Assembly: GCA_900552655.1 (NCBI GenBank)
Contig: USAE01000032.1
Coordinates: 1 to 17,989, forward strand
Source of the DNA: an uncultured Clostridium sp.
Lineage (GTDB): Bacteria > Bacillota > Clostridia > TANB77 > CAG-508
Direction: 5' to 3'
Length of the DNA: 17,989 nucleotides
Positions within the stretch are counted from its first letter, which is position 1. Each line of letters begins with the position of its first letter. The translations under genes and the position numbers were made by a program. Shown piece by piece: positions 1-7,238 of the stretch. Under the pieces are notes generated by a model that made no database searches, was not told where the DNA came from, and saw nothing but the letters and a program-made list of their open reading frames with translations.

Positions 1-17
1 TAGCTAGAAGCTTTTAG

Positions 18-44
18 AACCCCACGTAAAACGCGGGGTTTTCA
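18..44 (+). terminator. Intrinsic terminator of a gene upstream of the window
   Basis: AACCCCaCG (18-26) pairs with CGcGGGGTT (32-40) around a five-base loop, with one A-C mismatch, and the stem runs into TTTT. The T-run lies on the + strand side, so it serves a rightward transcript entering from outside the window. No gene lies between the window start and this stem. Confidence 0.7.
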
Positions 45-60
45 TTATACAACAAAAACA

Positions 61-82
61 AAAAAGGTCTTTCGACCTTTTT
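61..82. terminator. Terminator downstream of HU
   Basis: AAAAAGGTC (61-69), loop TTTC, GACCTTTTT (74-82) form a perfect nine-base stem. The minus-strand transcript from the HU gene runs into it and then into a T-rich tract, so it most likely ends the HU transcript. The symmetrical A/T flanks would also let it work rightward. Confidence 0.8.
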
Positions 83-124
83 AATATGAATTCATATTTA
101 ATATATAAAAATTCAAGTTAGTAA

Positions 125-403
125 TTATTTTTTGTTTACTAAATCTTTTAATGCTTTTCCAGCTTTGAATACTGGAGCTTTTGATGCAGGTATTTTTATT
201 TCTTCTTTAGTTTGAGGATTTCTTCCTTTTCTAGCAGCTCTTTTTCTAACTTCGAAAGATCCAAATCCAACTAATTGAACTTTATCACCTTCTACTAAAG
301 ATTCTGTAATTACGTCTACAAATGCATTTACAGATGCTTCAGCACTTTTTTTTGTTTCTCCTGTTTTTGCAGCGATTGCTGCGATTAAATCAGCTTTGTT
401 CAT
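125..403 (-). CDS. hup: HU family DNA-binding protein
   Basis: A 92-residue histone-like protein of the usual length for this family. HU dimers bind and bend DNA without sequence specificity and compact the nucleoid. The N-terminal helical dimerisation part (MNKADLIAAIAAKTG) is followed by the hallmark VGFGSFEVRKRAARKGRNP (about 45-63), which leads into the beta-arm that enters the minor groove and includes the invariant Arg-Asn-Pro. The start is fixed by AGGAGG eight bases before the ATG. The upstream neighbour on the same strand is a SpoVB/MurJ-type flippase; in many Firmicutes HU and a SpoVB-like gene sit in the spoVT-divIC region, so this looks like a reduced form of that cluster. A terminator follows directly. 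Function is near certain; the paralogue assignment is not. Confidence 0.97.
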   Translation of the reverse strand: MNKADLIAAIAAKTGETKKSAEASVNAFVDVITESLVEGDKVQLVGFGSFEVRKRAARKGRNPQTKEEIKIPASKAPVFKAGKALKDLVNKK

Positions 404-579
404 TTAAATTACCTCCTAATAATTTGTGTTATGTAGTGCTTTCAAATGCCTACTAAATCTTATATTCGCCAATTTTTACTAAAATCCTTCTTTTTTTTAT
501 TATTTTTTTCTTGAAACCTAATTCTCTCTAAGCATATATGGTTTTTTTTACCATTTATGTCTTGTTTTGAATATTCAAA

Positions 580-2208
580 TTATCTATATATACCAAGCTT
601 TTCAAGTACTTTATATATCTTTTGACCATAAGGAATCATAAAAATTTCTTCCTTAGATAAAATTTTTAGTGCTACAACTGAAATTGCATAAATAACCATT
701 GCAAATATAATTGCTATTATTGTTGCCAATGCTTGTGATATTATTCCTAAAAGTACATTATATATAAATAATGAACAAATTGACATTATTACTGTTGCAA
801 TTATTGGTTTTATTAAGAAATTGCCTATTCTTAAATTTAGCTTTATATTTTTTCTTAATGTAGTAAATGCTATTGAAAAAGCTACCATATGGCAAACAAC
901 AGAGCCAATAGCTGCTCCATTCGCCCCAAAAGATGGGTTAGAAACTAAAAGCAAGTTAATAACTAGTTTAGCAAGCATTCCACATCCTAAAGAAATCGCT
1001 GGTATCATAACTTTCCCAATTCCTTGTAACGTTCCATTAATAGTCTGATCTAATATTGTAAATATTATAGTAAGTGATGATATTTGTAGTAGTAAAGCTC
1101 CTTCTGGTTGTGCTGGGTATAGTAAATGTAAAATTGGATCTGCAAATACCATCATTCCAATTGTACATGGAAGTCCAATAAGCATACTAGCCATTAAAGA
1201 AAATGAAACCCTTTTAGTTGTAGTTTCTTTATCTCCACTTGCAATCGCCCTAGATATTGTTGGTACTAATGCTGTTGCAAATGCAATATTAATTGAAAGT
1301 GGTAGCGAAGTTAAAGTATCTACCTTTCCTCCTAAAATTCCATATTGTGCCTTTGCATCTCTTTCTGTCATAAATTTCTTTAATCCACTTACAACTGTAA
1401 ACGAGTCTATATTCTTATTAAATGATGACATTATTGAACTTAATGACATTGGTATTGAAACACTTAATATTTTTTTTACAATAGTTTTTACATTTTGATA
1501 CTTATAATTTACTGTTTCTTTTAACTCGTTTCTTCTTTCATTTCTTGTCATTCTATAAAATCTAACCAAATACATAAAGCTCATAAAGATTGAAAGAGTT
1601 GTTGCAACATTTGCTGCTGCTGCCATCCAAACAGTATTTCCATTAGTCATTTTATAAACAATTTCTACAATTATTATTACCAATACAGTTTTAAATACTT
1701 GTTCCAAAGTTTGTGATCTAGCAGTTACACGCATAGCTTGTTTTCCATTACAATATCCTCTAAGCACTGCTGCTACTGTTACAAAAAATACTGCTGGTGA
1801 TAATGTTACTAATGTATATTTTGCCTCTGGTATATTTAGCAAGTGAGTGGCAATAAAATCTGCTCCTAAAAATAACAATAATGTCCCTGCTAAACCAATT
1901 AATGCAAAAGTAGCTAAAGCTACTTTAAATATTCTTATTGCTCCTTTATGATCTCCCTTTGCTGTTCTTTCTGCTACCAACTTCGAGATTGCATTTGGCA
2001 CTCCAATAGATGATAAAGTTAATAATAATGCATATATTTGGTATGAACCAGAATATATTGCATTTCCTTGGTCTCCAAATCCATCCTTGTTAGTAAGGTA
2101 CAAATTATATATAAGTCCCAATAGTTTTATAAGAACTTGAGAAAACATAAGTGAAAGTACCGCCTGCATAAAGCCTTCCTTTAGCACTTTATTTTTTTGT
2201 TTCTTCAT
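580..2208 (-). CDS. SpoVB/MurJ-type polysaccharide (lipid II) flippase
   Basis: A 542-residue polytopic membrane protein of the MOP/MVF exporter superfamily with about 14 hydrophobic segments, the usual length for SpoVB and YtgP-type MurJ proteins. These proteins move undecaprenyl-linked sugar precursors, including lipid II, across the membrane for wall or spore-cortex synthesis. The N-terminal part shows the family pattern of a first helix with GLIYNLYLTN, then IYSGSYQIYALLLTLSSIG and VPNAISKLVAE (roughly 30-80). The start is supported by AAAGGATT six bases before the ATG, and a promoter lies just upstream. HU follows on the same strand after 176 bases. The segments look closer to YtgP/MurJ than to classic SpoVB, so no symbol is given; either way the substrate is a lipid-linked glycan. 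Confidence 0.88.
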   Translation of the reverse strand: MKKQKNKVLKEGFMQAVLSLMFSQVLIKLLGLIYNLYLTNKDGFGDQGNAIYSGSYQIYALLLTLSSIGVPNAISKLVAERTAKGDHKGAIRIFKVALATFALIGLAGTLLLFLGADFIATHLLNIPEAKYTLVTLSPAVFFVTVAAVLRGYCNGKQAMRVTARSQTLEQVFKTVLVIIIVEIVYKMTNGNTVWMAAAANVATTLSIFMSFMYLVRFYRMTRNERRNELKETVNYKYQNVKTIVKKILSVSIPMSLSSIMSSFNKNIDSFTVVSGLKKFMTERDAKAQYGILGGKVDTLTSLPLSINIAFATALVPTISRAIASGDKETTTKRVSFSLMASMLIGLPCTIGMMVFADPILHLLYPAQPEGALLLQISSLTIIFTILDQTINGTLQGIGKVMIPAISLGCGMLAKLVINLLLVSNPSFGANGAAIGSVVCHMVAFSIAFTTLRKNIKLNLRIGNFLIKPIIATVIMSICSLFIYNVLLGIISQALATIIAIIFAMVIYAISVVALKILSKEEIFMIPYGQKIYKVLEKLGIYR

Positions 2209-2248
2209 ATCTAAATCCTTTCTTTTCTATTGTATTAAACTAAATCAT

Positions 2249-2277
2249 ATTATATTAATAAATTTCTTTACAATCAA
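2249..2277 (-). promoter_or_regulatory. Sigma-A type promoter of the flippase gene
   Basis: Read on the minus strand: TTGATT (-35, 2272-2277), a 17-base spacer, and a consensus TATAAT (-10, 2249-2254), about 40 bases before the start codon. It is divergent from the promoter proposed for the coupling-ATPase gene. Confidence 0.65.
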
Positions 2278-2318
2278 GTATTAATCTTGACTTTTTTTTA
2301 TAAAATAGTGTAAATATC

Positions 2319-2347
2319 TTGTTTTTTTCCTTATTTTATAGGATAAT
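2319..2347 (+). promoter_or_regulatory. Possible promoter of the coupling-ATPase gene
   Basis: TTGTTT (2319-2324), a 17-base spacer and GATAAT (2342-2347; one mismatch to TATAAT) lie about 45 bases before the TTG start. The -35 element is weak, so the assignment is tentative in such AT-rich DNA. Confidence 0.4.
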
Positions 2348-2391
2348 ATATGTGTATATTTACAAAATTAAGATGAAAGTGGTGGAATGTT

Positions 2392-4719
2392 TTGAAACTT
2401 TTCGATAAATTTTTGAAAAAACTAAAAACTAATAGAAATACATTTTTAACATATATATTAACACTTATATCTATATATATTTTAGTAGATAGAGTTGTAG
2501 AATTACTATTTCTATTTTTTAGTGGAATATCATTATCTTATTGGGGACCAATTCAGTATACATTAGCAATAGCTTGTCCTATTTTTGCATTTTTATTTTC
2601 TGGCTCTTCCTCATTCACTAAGTCAGATAAAGTCAAGCTCTCATTTATGTATACATATGTAGTTGTTTTATATACAATTGTAATATCCATGATTGTCCAA
2701 TGGTTAAATGAAATTTTATGGATATTATTAATGTCACTTCCAAATTATGTTGGTTTAATTACTACATCTTCTGAATTAATAAAACCTGCATTTACAGCAA
2801 TTGCTTTATACATACCATTAACTACTTTCTTTATGATATTTAAATTTATCTATATGAAAGTAAATGATTCTGTAGATATTAGAGATTCTGTTTTAGACTT
2901 TAATGGAATAGATCTATCGCCTGCACCAAAAAATGTTGGGCCATATACTTGCGAAAATATAATTTGTACAGACTCAGAACTTGGTAAACCTGTTAAAATT
3001 GCCGAAGATAAAAGATTTGAATCAACCTTAGTTGTTGGTCCTTCTGGAACTGGTAAAACTACAATGGTAATAGAACCAATGGTTGCAAGAGATATTGAAA
3101 AGAAATTATTTTTTGAAGAAACTGCAAAAGAAATGGGATTTACTGCTTTAAAAACTGGTATTGCCACTCTTTCAGCACCATTTAATAATGATTTCTTAAA
3201 TAAACATTTTAACTTAAATATGTTAAAACCTGTTGAAAGTAAATTAAAAATTTATAAAACATACATGAAAAAAATGATTATAGATTCATCTTCTGATGAT
3301 ATTAAATACAAAAACTTAGGTATTACTGCAATTTCACCAGATTATACATCTATAGAAAATATGATAAAAATAGCAAATAATTTTAACATACCTTATAATT
3401 TAATAGATCCAGATAATCCAGATTCTATTGGTATTAACCCATTTACATTTGATGATCCTTTAAAGACTGCTGTAGCTATCTCTTCTGTTTTAAAAAGTAT
3501 GTATAATACAACACATACTGATGTTGAAGAAGCTTTTCGTGATAATGTAACAAGTCAAGCAATAGAAAATTTATCTATACTATTAAAAGTAATGTACCCT
3601 AAATTAAATGATGGTGATCTTCCTAATTTAACAGATATGTTAGAAATGCTTACAGACTTCGACTTAGTAGAAGAAATGTGTAGAAAAATGGAATATGACC
3701 CAGAATTATCTACAAAATATAAAATGCAAATTTCATATTTTAAAAAGAATTTTTATAGAAGCGGTTCTGGTAGAATAGATACAGAAAAATTTGTATATTC
3801 TGCTGTTACACAATTAGATAATCTTTTAAGAAATGAAGGAGTTAGAAATATTCTTTGTAACCGTAATGATAACATTAACTTTGACCAATCTCTTGAAAAT
3901 GGTGAAGTTACATTTGTATGTACTCGTAGAGGAGATTTAGGTGCTGCAACACATAAGGCTTTTGGTCTATTCTTTATAATATTAATGCAATACTCTGTTT
4001 TAAGAAGACCAGGAAATGAAAGAAATAGAGTTCCTCATTTCTTATATATAGACGAATTTCCAGATTTCTTATGTAAAGATATAGATGCAATATTTACTTT
4101 ATATAGAAAATATCGTGTTGGTACTTTAATTGCTGCCCAAAACTTAGAACAATTAGGAAGCAAAGTTTACTCAAGATATAGACAAACAATACTTGCAAAT
4201 TGTAGTAATAAATTATTATTTGGAGGTGCTACACCGGAAGATAGAGAATGGTGGTCTAAGGAATTTGGTAATAAGAGAAAATGGAAATATAAAAATGACT
4301 ATAATACCGCAAAAGGTACTTATGATCAAAAATATGGTGGTATAGAATATGGTTGGACAGAATACTTTAAGCCAGATAAGCTTGGTTCTTTAAAAGCAAA
4401 ACAATGTGCATATAAAGTTCTAAATCCTAAAGGTGGTCTACAAATTGGTAAAGGAAAAGTTGCTTTTGTAGATTCGCAATATAAAGAAAAACAAAAAGTT
4501 AAATTCTTCAATTTCGAAAAATTCACTAGTGGTATTTCAGATGAATCCGATTCTAGACTAAGAAGAAAACCAAAATTTAATTATGGTAATGTAGATTTTA
4601 CAGACAGTAATAATTCAGCCGAAATTGATCCAATAAAAACAGATACATCAGATTCAAGTTTCTTATTTGATAACGATGATGCAATAATCGTAGACTTAAA
4701 AAGAGGAAATTCTAAATAG
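2392..4719 (+). CDS. VirD4/TraG-like membrane-anchored coupling ATPase
   Basis: A 775-residue protein with four or five membrane segments in residues 17-155 and a cytoplasmic P-loop domain. Walker A is GPSGTGKT (216-223) and Walker B is FLYIDEF (550-556, Asp554-Glu555), followed by RKYRVGTLIAAQNLEQL and ILANCSNKLLFGG, the TraG/TraD 'TraM-recognition' pattern. In conjugation such proteins are hexameric pumps that pass a relaxase-DNA complex to a type IV channel. Unusual points: about 80 residues separate Walker A from ISPDY, which stands where VirD4 proteins have a DPKGE-like motif, and an acidic, serine-rich tail follows residue 720. The start is TTG, chosen because GGTGG lies nine bases upstream and no better start precedes the first membrane segment. 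No relaxase or VirB-like gene is in the window. The gene faces a winged-helix gene across a shared terminator. FtsK/HerA-like motor function is the main alternative. Confidence 0.82.
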   Translation: MKLFDKFLKKLKTNRNTFLTYILTLISIYILVDRVVELLFLFFSGISLSYWGPIQYTLAIACPIFAFLFSGSSSFTKSDKVKLSFMYTYVVVLYTIVISMIVQWLNEILWILLMSLPNYVGLITTSSELIKPAFTAIALYIPLTTFFMIFKFIYMKVNDSVDIRDSVLDFNGIDLSPAPKNVGPYTCENIICTDSELGKPVKIAEDKRFESTLVVGPSGTGKTTMVIEPMVARDIEKKLFFEETAKEMGFTALKTGIATLSAPFNNDFLNKHFNLNMLKPVESKLKIYKTYMKKMIIDSSSDDIKYKNLGITAISPDYTSIENMIKIANNFNIPYNLIDPDNPDSIGINPFTFDDPLKTAVAISSVLKSMYNTTHTDVEEAFRDNVTSQAIENLSILLKVMYPKLNDGDLPNLTDMLEMLTDFDLVEEMCRKMEYDPELSTKYKMQISYFKKNFYRSGSGRIDTEKFVYSAVTQLDNLLRNEGVRNILCNRNDNINFDQSLENGEVTFVCTRRGDLGAATHKAFGLFFIILMQYSVLRRPGNERNRVPHFLYIDEFPDFLCKDIDAIFTLYRKYRVGTLIAAQNLEQLGSKVYSRYRQTILANCSNKLLFGGATPEDREWWSKEFGNKRKWKYKNDYNTAKGTYDQKYGGIEYGWTEYFKPDKLGSLKAKQCAYKVLNPKGGLQIGKGKVAFVDSQYKEKQKVKFFNFEKFTSGISDESDSRLRRKPKFNYGNVDFTDSNNSAEIDPIKTDTSDSSFLFDNDDAIIVDLKRGNSK

Positions 4720-4736
4720 AATTTCCTCTTTTTCTT
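4699..4736. terminator. Bidirectional terminator between convergent genes
   Basis: AAAAGAGGAAATTCT (4699-4713) pairs perfectly with AGAATTTCCTCTTTT (4718-4732) around loop AAAT, with T-runs on both strands. The last codons and the stop of the coupling-ATPase gene lie inside the stem. It can end transcripts from both convergent operons. Confidence 0.85.
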
Positions 4737-4752
4737 CCCTACTATATAAAGC

Positions 4753-4803
4753 GAATGCAATTTCTTCACATTTATTAATGCTTTAATTGCACTCACTTTT
4801 TTT
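4753..4803 (+). terminator. Weak second rightward terminator
   Basis: GAATGCAATT (4753-4762) and AATTGCACTC (4785-4794) pair with one mismatch around a 22-base loop and are followed by ACTTTTTTT, which overlaps the stop codon of the winged-helix gene on the other strand. The long loop makes this only a possible back-up terminator. Confidence 0.35.
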
Positions 4804-5743
4804 AATCTTCTAATAATTTTAGCTCAACATCTGCAACTTTATACTTGTTTGTTGCTTCATCTAGTTTAAATTCGATTAAAGTATCTTCTAATGATTCTTT
4901 ATTCTGTCTTAAATCTGTTGTAAAATATAATTTTATTTTAGAAATTTCTAATCCTTTTGTTACAATTAGTTTAAATGCTTCTGCTGTATGTTTTTCATCT
5001 TCACATATAAATATTAATTGTGGTATAATTGAAAAGCCAGAATCTCCTGGAATAAAGTTATCATAAAAATCTTGATATAATCTCATTTTTTCTACTAGTT
5101 TATTCTTCCAATCATCCTCTCTCCTAATTACTTCAAATAAGAAAGAAATTGATTTATTATTCTTAGTTAATTTAACACTTCCACCTGTTGCTTTAAATTG
5201 TTTTCCTATTGTTTTTGCTGTAAGTGTAGGTTTTACGACATATGAATCAAATGCTTTTACTTTTCTTAAATATGCAAGTAATGTTTGGTTTCCCGCTAAT
5301 CTCTTTTTAATTAATGAAACTGGTTTTACATTATCTGTTGGTTGCCATTTGCATTCTATGTCTCTTGAATTTAACAAATATTTTCCCATCTTTTCTAAGC
5401 AATATATTCTATATATACCTTTTCCATCTTCTGAATGAAAATAATATCTTGTTAATATTTTAGTTTTTATTAGTTGTTCTAATTTTTTATTTAATTTATC
5501 TTGTGACTTAACGTCTATTCCTTTTATTTGTAATAATTGGTAAATTTGTCTTGATGTAATAAATTCAAATTCATTTACTATTTCTAAAATTTCAAAATGA
5601 ATATCTGTAATATGACCTAAGTTTATTTTATTTATGATTTGATTCATTGAAACATAACCATCTTTACCGTCAAATACTTTTATTTCACCTTCCCTTATTG
5701 CAAATGGTGATACTTCAGCTTTTATTTGACTATCTTCTACCAT
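4802..5743 (-). CDS. Winged-helix protein, replication-relaxation-like
   Basis: A 313-residue soluble protein. Residues about 45-125 read as a winged helix: a helix around ILEIVNEFEFITSRQIYQLL, a recognition helix around LNKKLEQLIKTKIL, a wing with GIYRIY and the closing LEKMGKYLL. The C-terminal half has FLFEVIRREDDWKNKLVEKM (201-220) followed by RLYQDFY. This resembles the 'E-V-x-R ... K ... Y' core of replication-relaxation proteins, which have a PD-(D/E)XK-like fold; the usual upstream 'PD' is not seen (residues 170-190 read KPTLTAKTIGKQFKATGGSV), so nuclease activity is doubtful. AGGAGG before the ATG overlaps the stop of the S1 gene, which implies translational coupling. Replication-relaxation proteins occur next to VirD4-type genes on mobile elements, and such a gene faces this one here. 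DNA binding is a fair inference; the actual role is unknown. Confidence 0.65.
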   Translation of the reverse strand: MVEDSQIKAEVSPFAIREGEIKVFDGKDGYVSMNQIINKINLGHITDIHFEILEIVNEFEFITSRQIYQLLQIKGIDVKSQDKLNKKLEQLIKTKILTRYYFHSEDGKGIYRIYCLEKMGKYLLNSRDIECKWQPTDNVKPVSLIKKRLAGNQTLLAYLRKVKAFDSYVVKPTLTAKTIGKQFKATGGSVKLTKNNKSISFLFEVIRREDDWKNKLVEKMRLYQDFYDNFIPGDSGFSIIPQLIFICEDEKHTAEAFKLIVTKGLEISKIKLYFTTDLRQNKESLEDTLIEFKLDEATNKYKVADVELKLLED

Positions 5744-5755
5744 TTTAATTCCTCC

Positions 5756-6241
5756 TTAACATATTATTAATTTTATTTTTTTCTTTTCTGGAATAATCTT
5801 TTTTATAAAAACATCTACTTGTTTTCCATATTCTATTCCTTCTTGGTATTCAGCCATTCCTACCAAATTAGGCTTTAATTCTATAAAGATACCATTTTTA
5901 TGGTCTTCTTCATTTCGTATAATTCCTTTTACTTTCGTTCCTTCTTTAAATTGTCTTGCATTTTCTTCCCATGTTCCTAATAGTTCTTTATATGTAAACA
6001 TTATTCTATTATTCTTAGTATCTATACTTTTTACTTTAACATTTACTTTTTGACCTATATAGAACCTATCAAATGGGCTTTTTATTCTTGCTACAGACAT
6101 ATCTTCAATATGCAATAAGCCTACTACCCCATTTTCTAATTCTATAAAAGCTCCATATGGCTGAATACTTTTTACTTTTCCTTGTACTATTGTATTTTCT
6201 TTTAAAGAATCATCGAATGGAATATATTTTTTATAGCTCAT
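5756..6241 (-). CDS. S1 RNA-binding protein with two S1 domains
   Basis: A 161-residue protein made of two OB-fold S1 repeats. Repeat 1 (about 15-86) has GKVKSIQPYGAFIELENG and GLLHIEDMS, the classical S1 signature; repeat 2 (about 99-160) has GTKVKGIIRNEEDHKNGIFI and GMAEY and is more divergent. Such proteins bind single-stranded RNA and often associate with the ribosome. B. subtilis YabR, encoded near spoVB-like and divIC genes, is a one-domain relative; here there are two domains and nothing else. AAAGGAG precedes the ATG and a consensus-like promoter sits upstream. The stop lies only 12 bases before the winged-helix start, so the two form an operon. It is not ribosomal protein S1 itself, which is far longer. 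Confidence 0.85.
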   Translation of the reverse strand: MSYKKYIPFDDSLKENTIVQGKVKSIQPYGAFIELENGVVGLLHIEDMSVARIKSPFDRFYIGQKVNVKVKSIDTKNNRIMFTYKELLGTWEENARQFKEGTKVKGIIRNEEDHKNGIFIELKPNLVGMAEYQEGIEYGKQVDVFIKKIIPEKKKIKLIIC

Positions 6242-6277
6242 TTTCTTACTCCTTTATCTTATGTATAATCTGTTATT

Positions 6278-6306
6278 ATTATATAGTTTTATCTTAATAT
6301 AATCAA
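6278..6306 (-). promoter_or_regulatory. Promoter of the S1 / winged-helix operon
   Basis: Read on the minus strand: TTGATT (6301-6306), a 17-base spacer, TATAAT (6278-6283), about 37 bases before the S1 start codon. It lies immediately beyond the rluB stop, so the S1 operon has its own promoter. Confidence 0.65.
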
Positions 6307-6308
6307 TA

Positions 6309-7037
6309 TTATTTTGTTAATTCTTCTATTTCTTTATTTGTTAATAATCTATATTCACCTAATTTTAAATTTTTTACATTTATTTTCCCTATTGCAGATC
6401 TATGTAATGCAAGAACTGGTTTATTTATGGTTTTGCACATTCTCCTAACTTGTCTATTTTTTCCTTCATGTATTATAATTTGAAATCTAGAAACATTTTT
6501 ACTTTCATCAATTTTTAAGATTTTAGTTTTAGCAGGTTTAGTTATATAGTCACCTATATCTACACCCTCTTCTAATTTTTTCATTTCATCTTTTGTTATC
6601 TTTCCTCTTACAGTTACATTATAAGTTTTTTCTACTTCATGACTTGGATGTGTAATTTTATTAACAAAATCTCCATCATTTGACAATATAAGTGCTCCAG
6701 ATGTATACATGTCTAATCTTCCAACTGGTACAATTCTCGTTTTTATATCTTTTAATAAGTCCATAACTGTATCACGTTTAAATTGGTCTTTAACTGTTGT
6801 TACATATCCAATTGGCTTATTTAATAAAACATATATTTTATCATCTTGTCTTTTTAAGATTTTTCCATCTACTTCTACAAAATCTTCATATGGTTTTATC
6901 TTTGTTCCTAAAGTTACTATAACCTTTTCGTTAACTTTAACTCTTCCTTGTAATATTATTTCTTCACATTTTCTTCTAGAAGCAATACCGTTATCTGCTA
7001 AAAATTTTTGAAGTCTAATTTCATTTTTTTGTTCCAT
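6309..7037 (-). CDS. rluB: 23S rRNA pseudouridine synthase, RluB/RsuA family
   Basis: A 242-residue enzyme of the RsuA/RluB/RluE/RluF family that isomerises a uridine to pseudouridine in ribosomal RNA; the RluB type acts on helix 89 of 23S rRNA. An N-terminal S4 RNA-binding domain (RLQKFLADNGIASRRKCEE, residues 8-26, then GRVKVNEK) precedes the catalytic domain, where VGRLDMYTSGALILSNDG carries the catalytic aspartate (Asp109). NKPIGYVTT and EGKNRQVRRMC are further family blocks. The start is placed at 7037, not at an in-frame ATG 42 bases upstream, because AAAGGGGA lies seven bases before it and the shorter form begins right at the S4 domain. RluB rather than RsuA is inferred from its similarity to Gram-positive YpuL/RluB proteins. 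Confidence 0.92.
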   Translation of the reverse strand: MEQKNEIRLQKFLADNGIASRRKCEEIILQGRVKVNEKVIVTLGTKIKPYEDFVEVDGKILKRQDDKIYVLLNKPIGYVTTVKDQFKRDTVMDLLKDIKTRIVPVGRLDMYTSGALILSNDGDFVNKITHPSHEVEKTYNVTVRGKITKDEMKKLEEGVDIGDYITKPAKTKILKIDESKNVSRFQIIIHEGKNRQVRRMCKTINKPVLALHRSAIGKINVKNLKLGEYRLLTNKEIEELTK

Positions 7038-7157
7038 ATTTTTTTCCCCTTTTTGTGTATAAAATATTTTTTTATGCATATTATATTATTATAAGTTATG
7101 TTTTTAATTTTCTTTTTATTCTGTTTTTAATGGAGTAAAAAGATTTATATAGATTCT

Positions 7158-7187
7158 TCCAGTACTATTCTAGTACTGGATTTTTTT
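7158..7187 (+). terminator. Rightward intrinsic terminator without a matching gene
   Basis: TCCAGTACTA (7158-7167), loop TTC, TAGTACTGGA (7171-7180) form a perfect ten-base stem followed by TTTTTTT (7181-7187) on the + strand. The flanking genes rluB and rluD are both on the minus strand, and the minus side has no T-run. It would end a rightward transcript whose source I cannot identify. Confidence 0.7.
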
Positions 7188-7238
7188 CTTATAAAGAATT
7201 ATTACATTCTTAAATTTTTCTATCTATAAGCCTTATTT

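Noticed and set aside
1..60. tRNA or rRNA end before the first terminator
   Set aside because: No CCA end, acceptor stem or conserved rRNA sequence is visible; only a terminator stem is supported.
543..562. ATGGT...ACCAT hairpin after the flippase gene as its terminator
   Set aside because: The stem is only five or six bases around an A/T loop and no T-run follows on the minus strand; read-through into HU is as likely.
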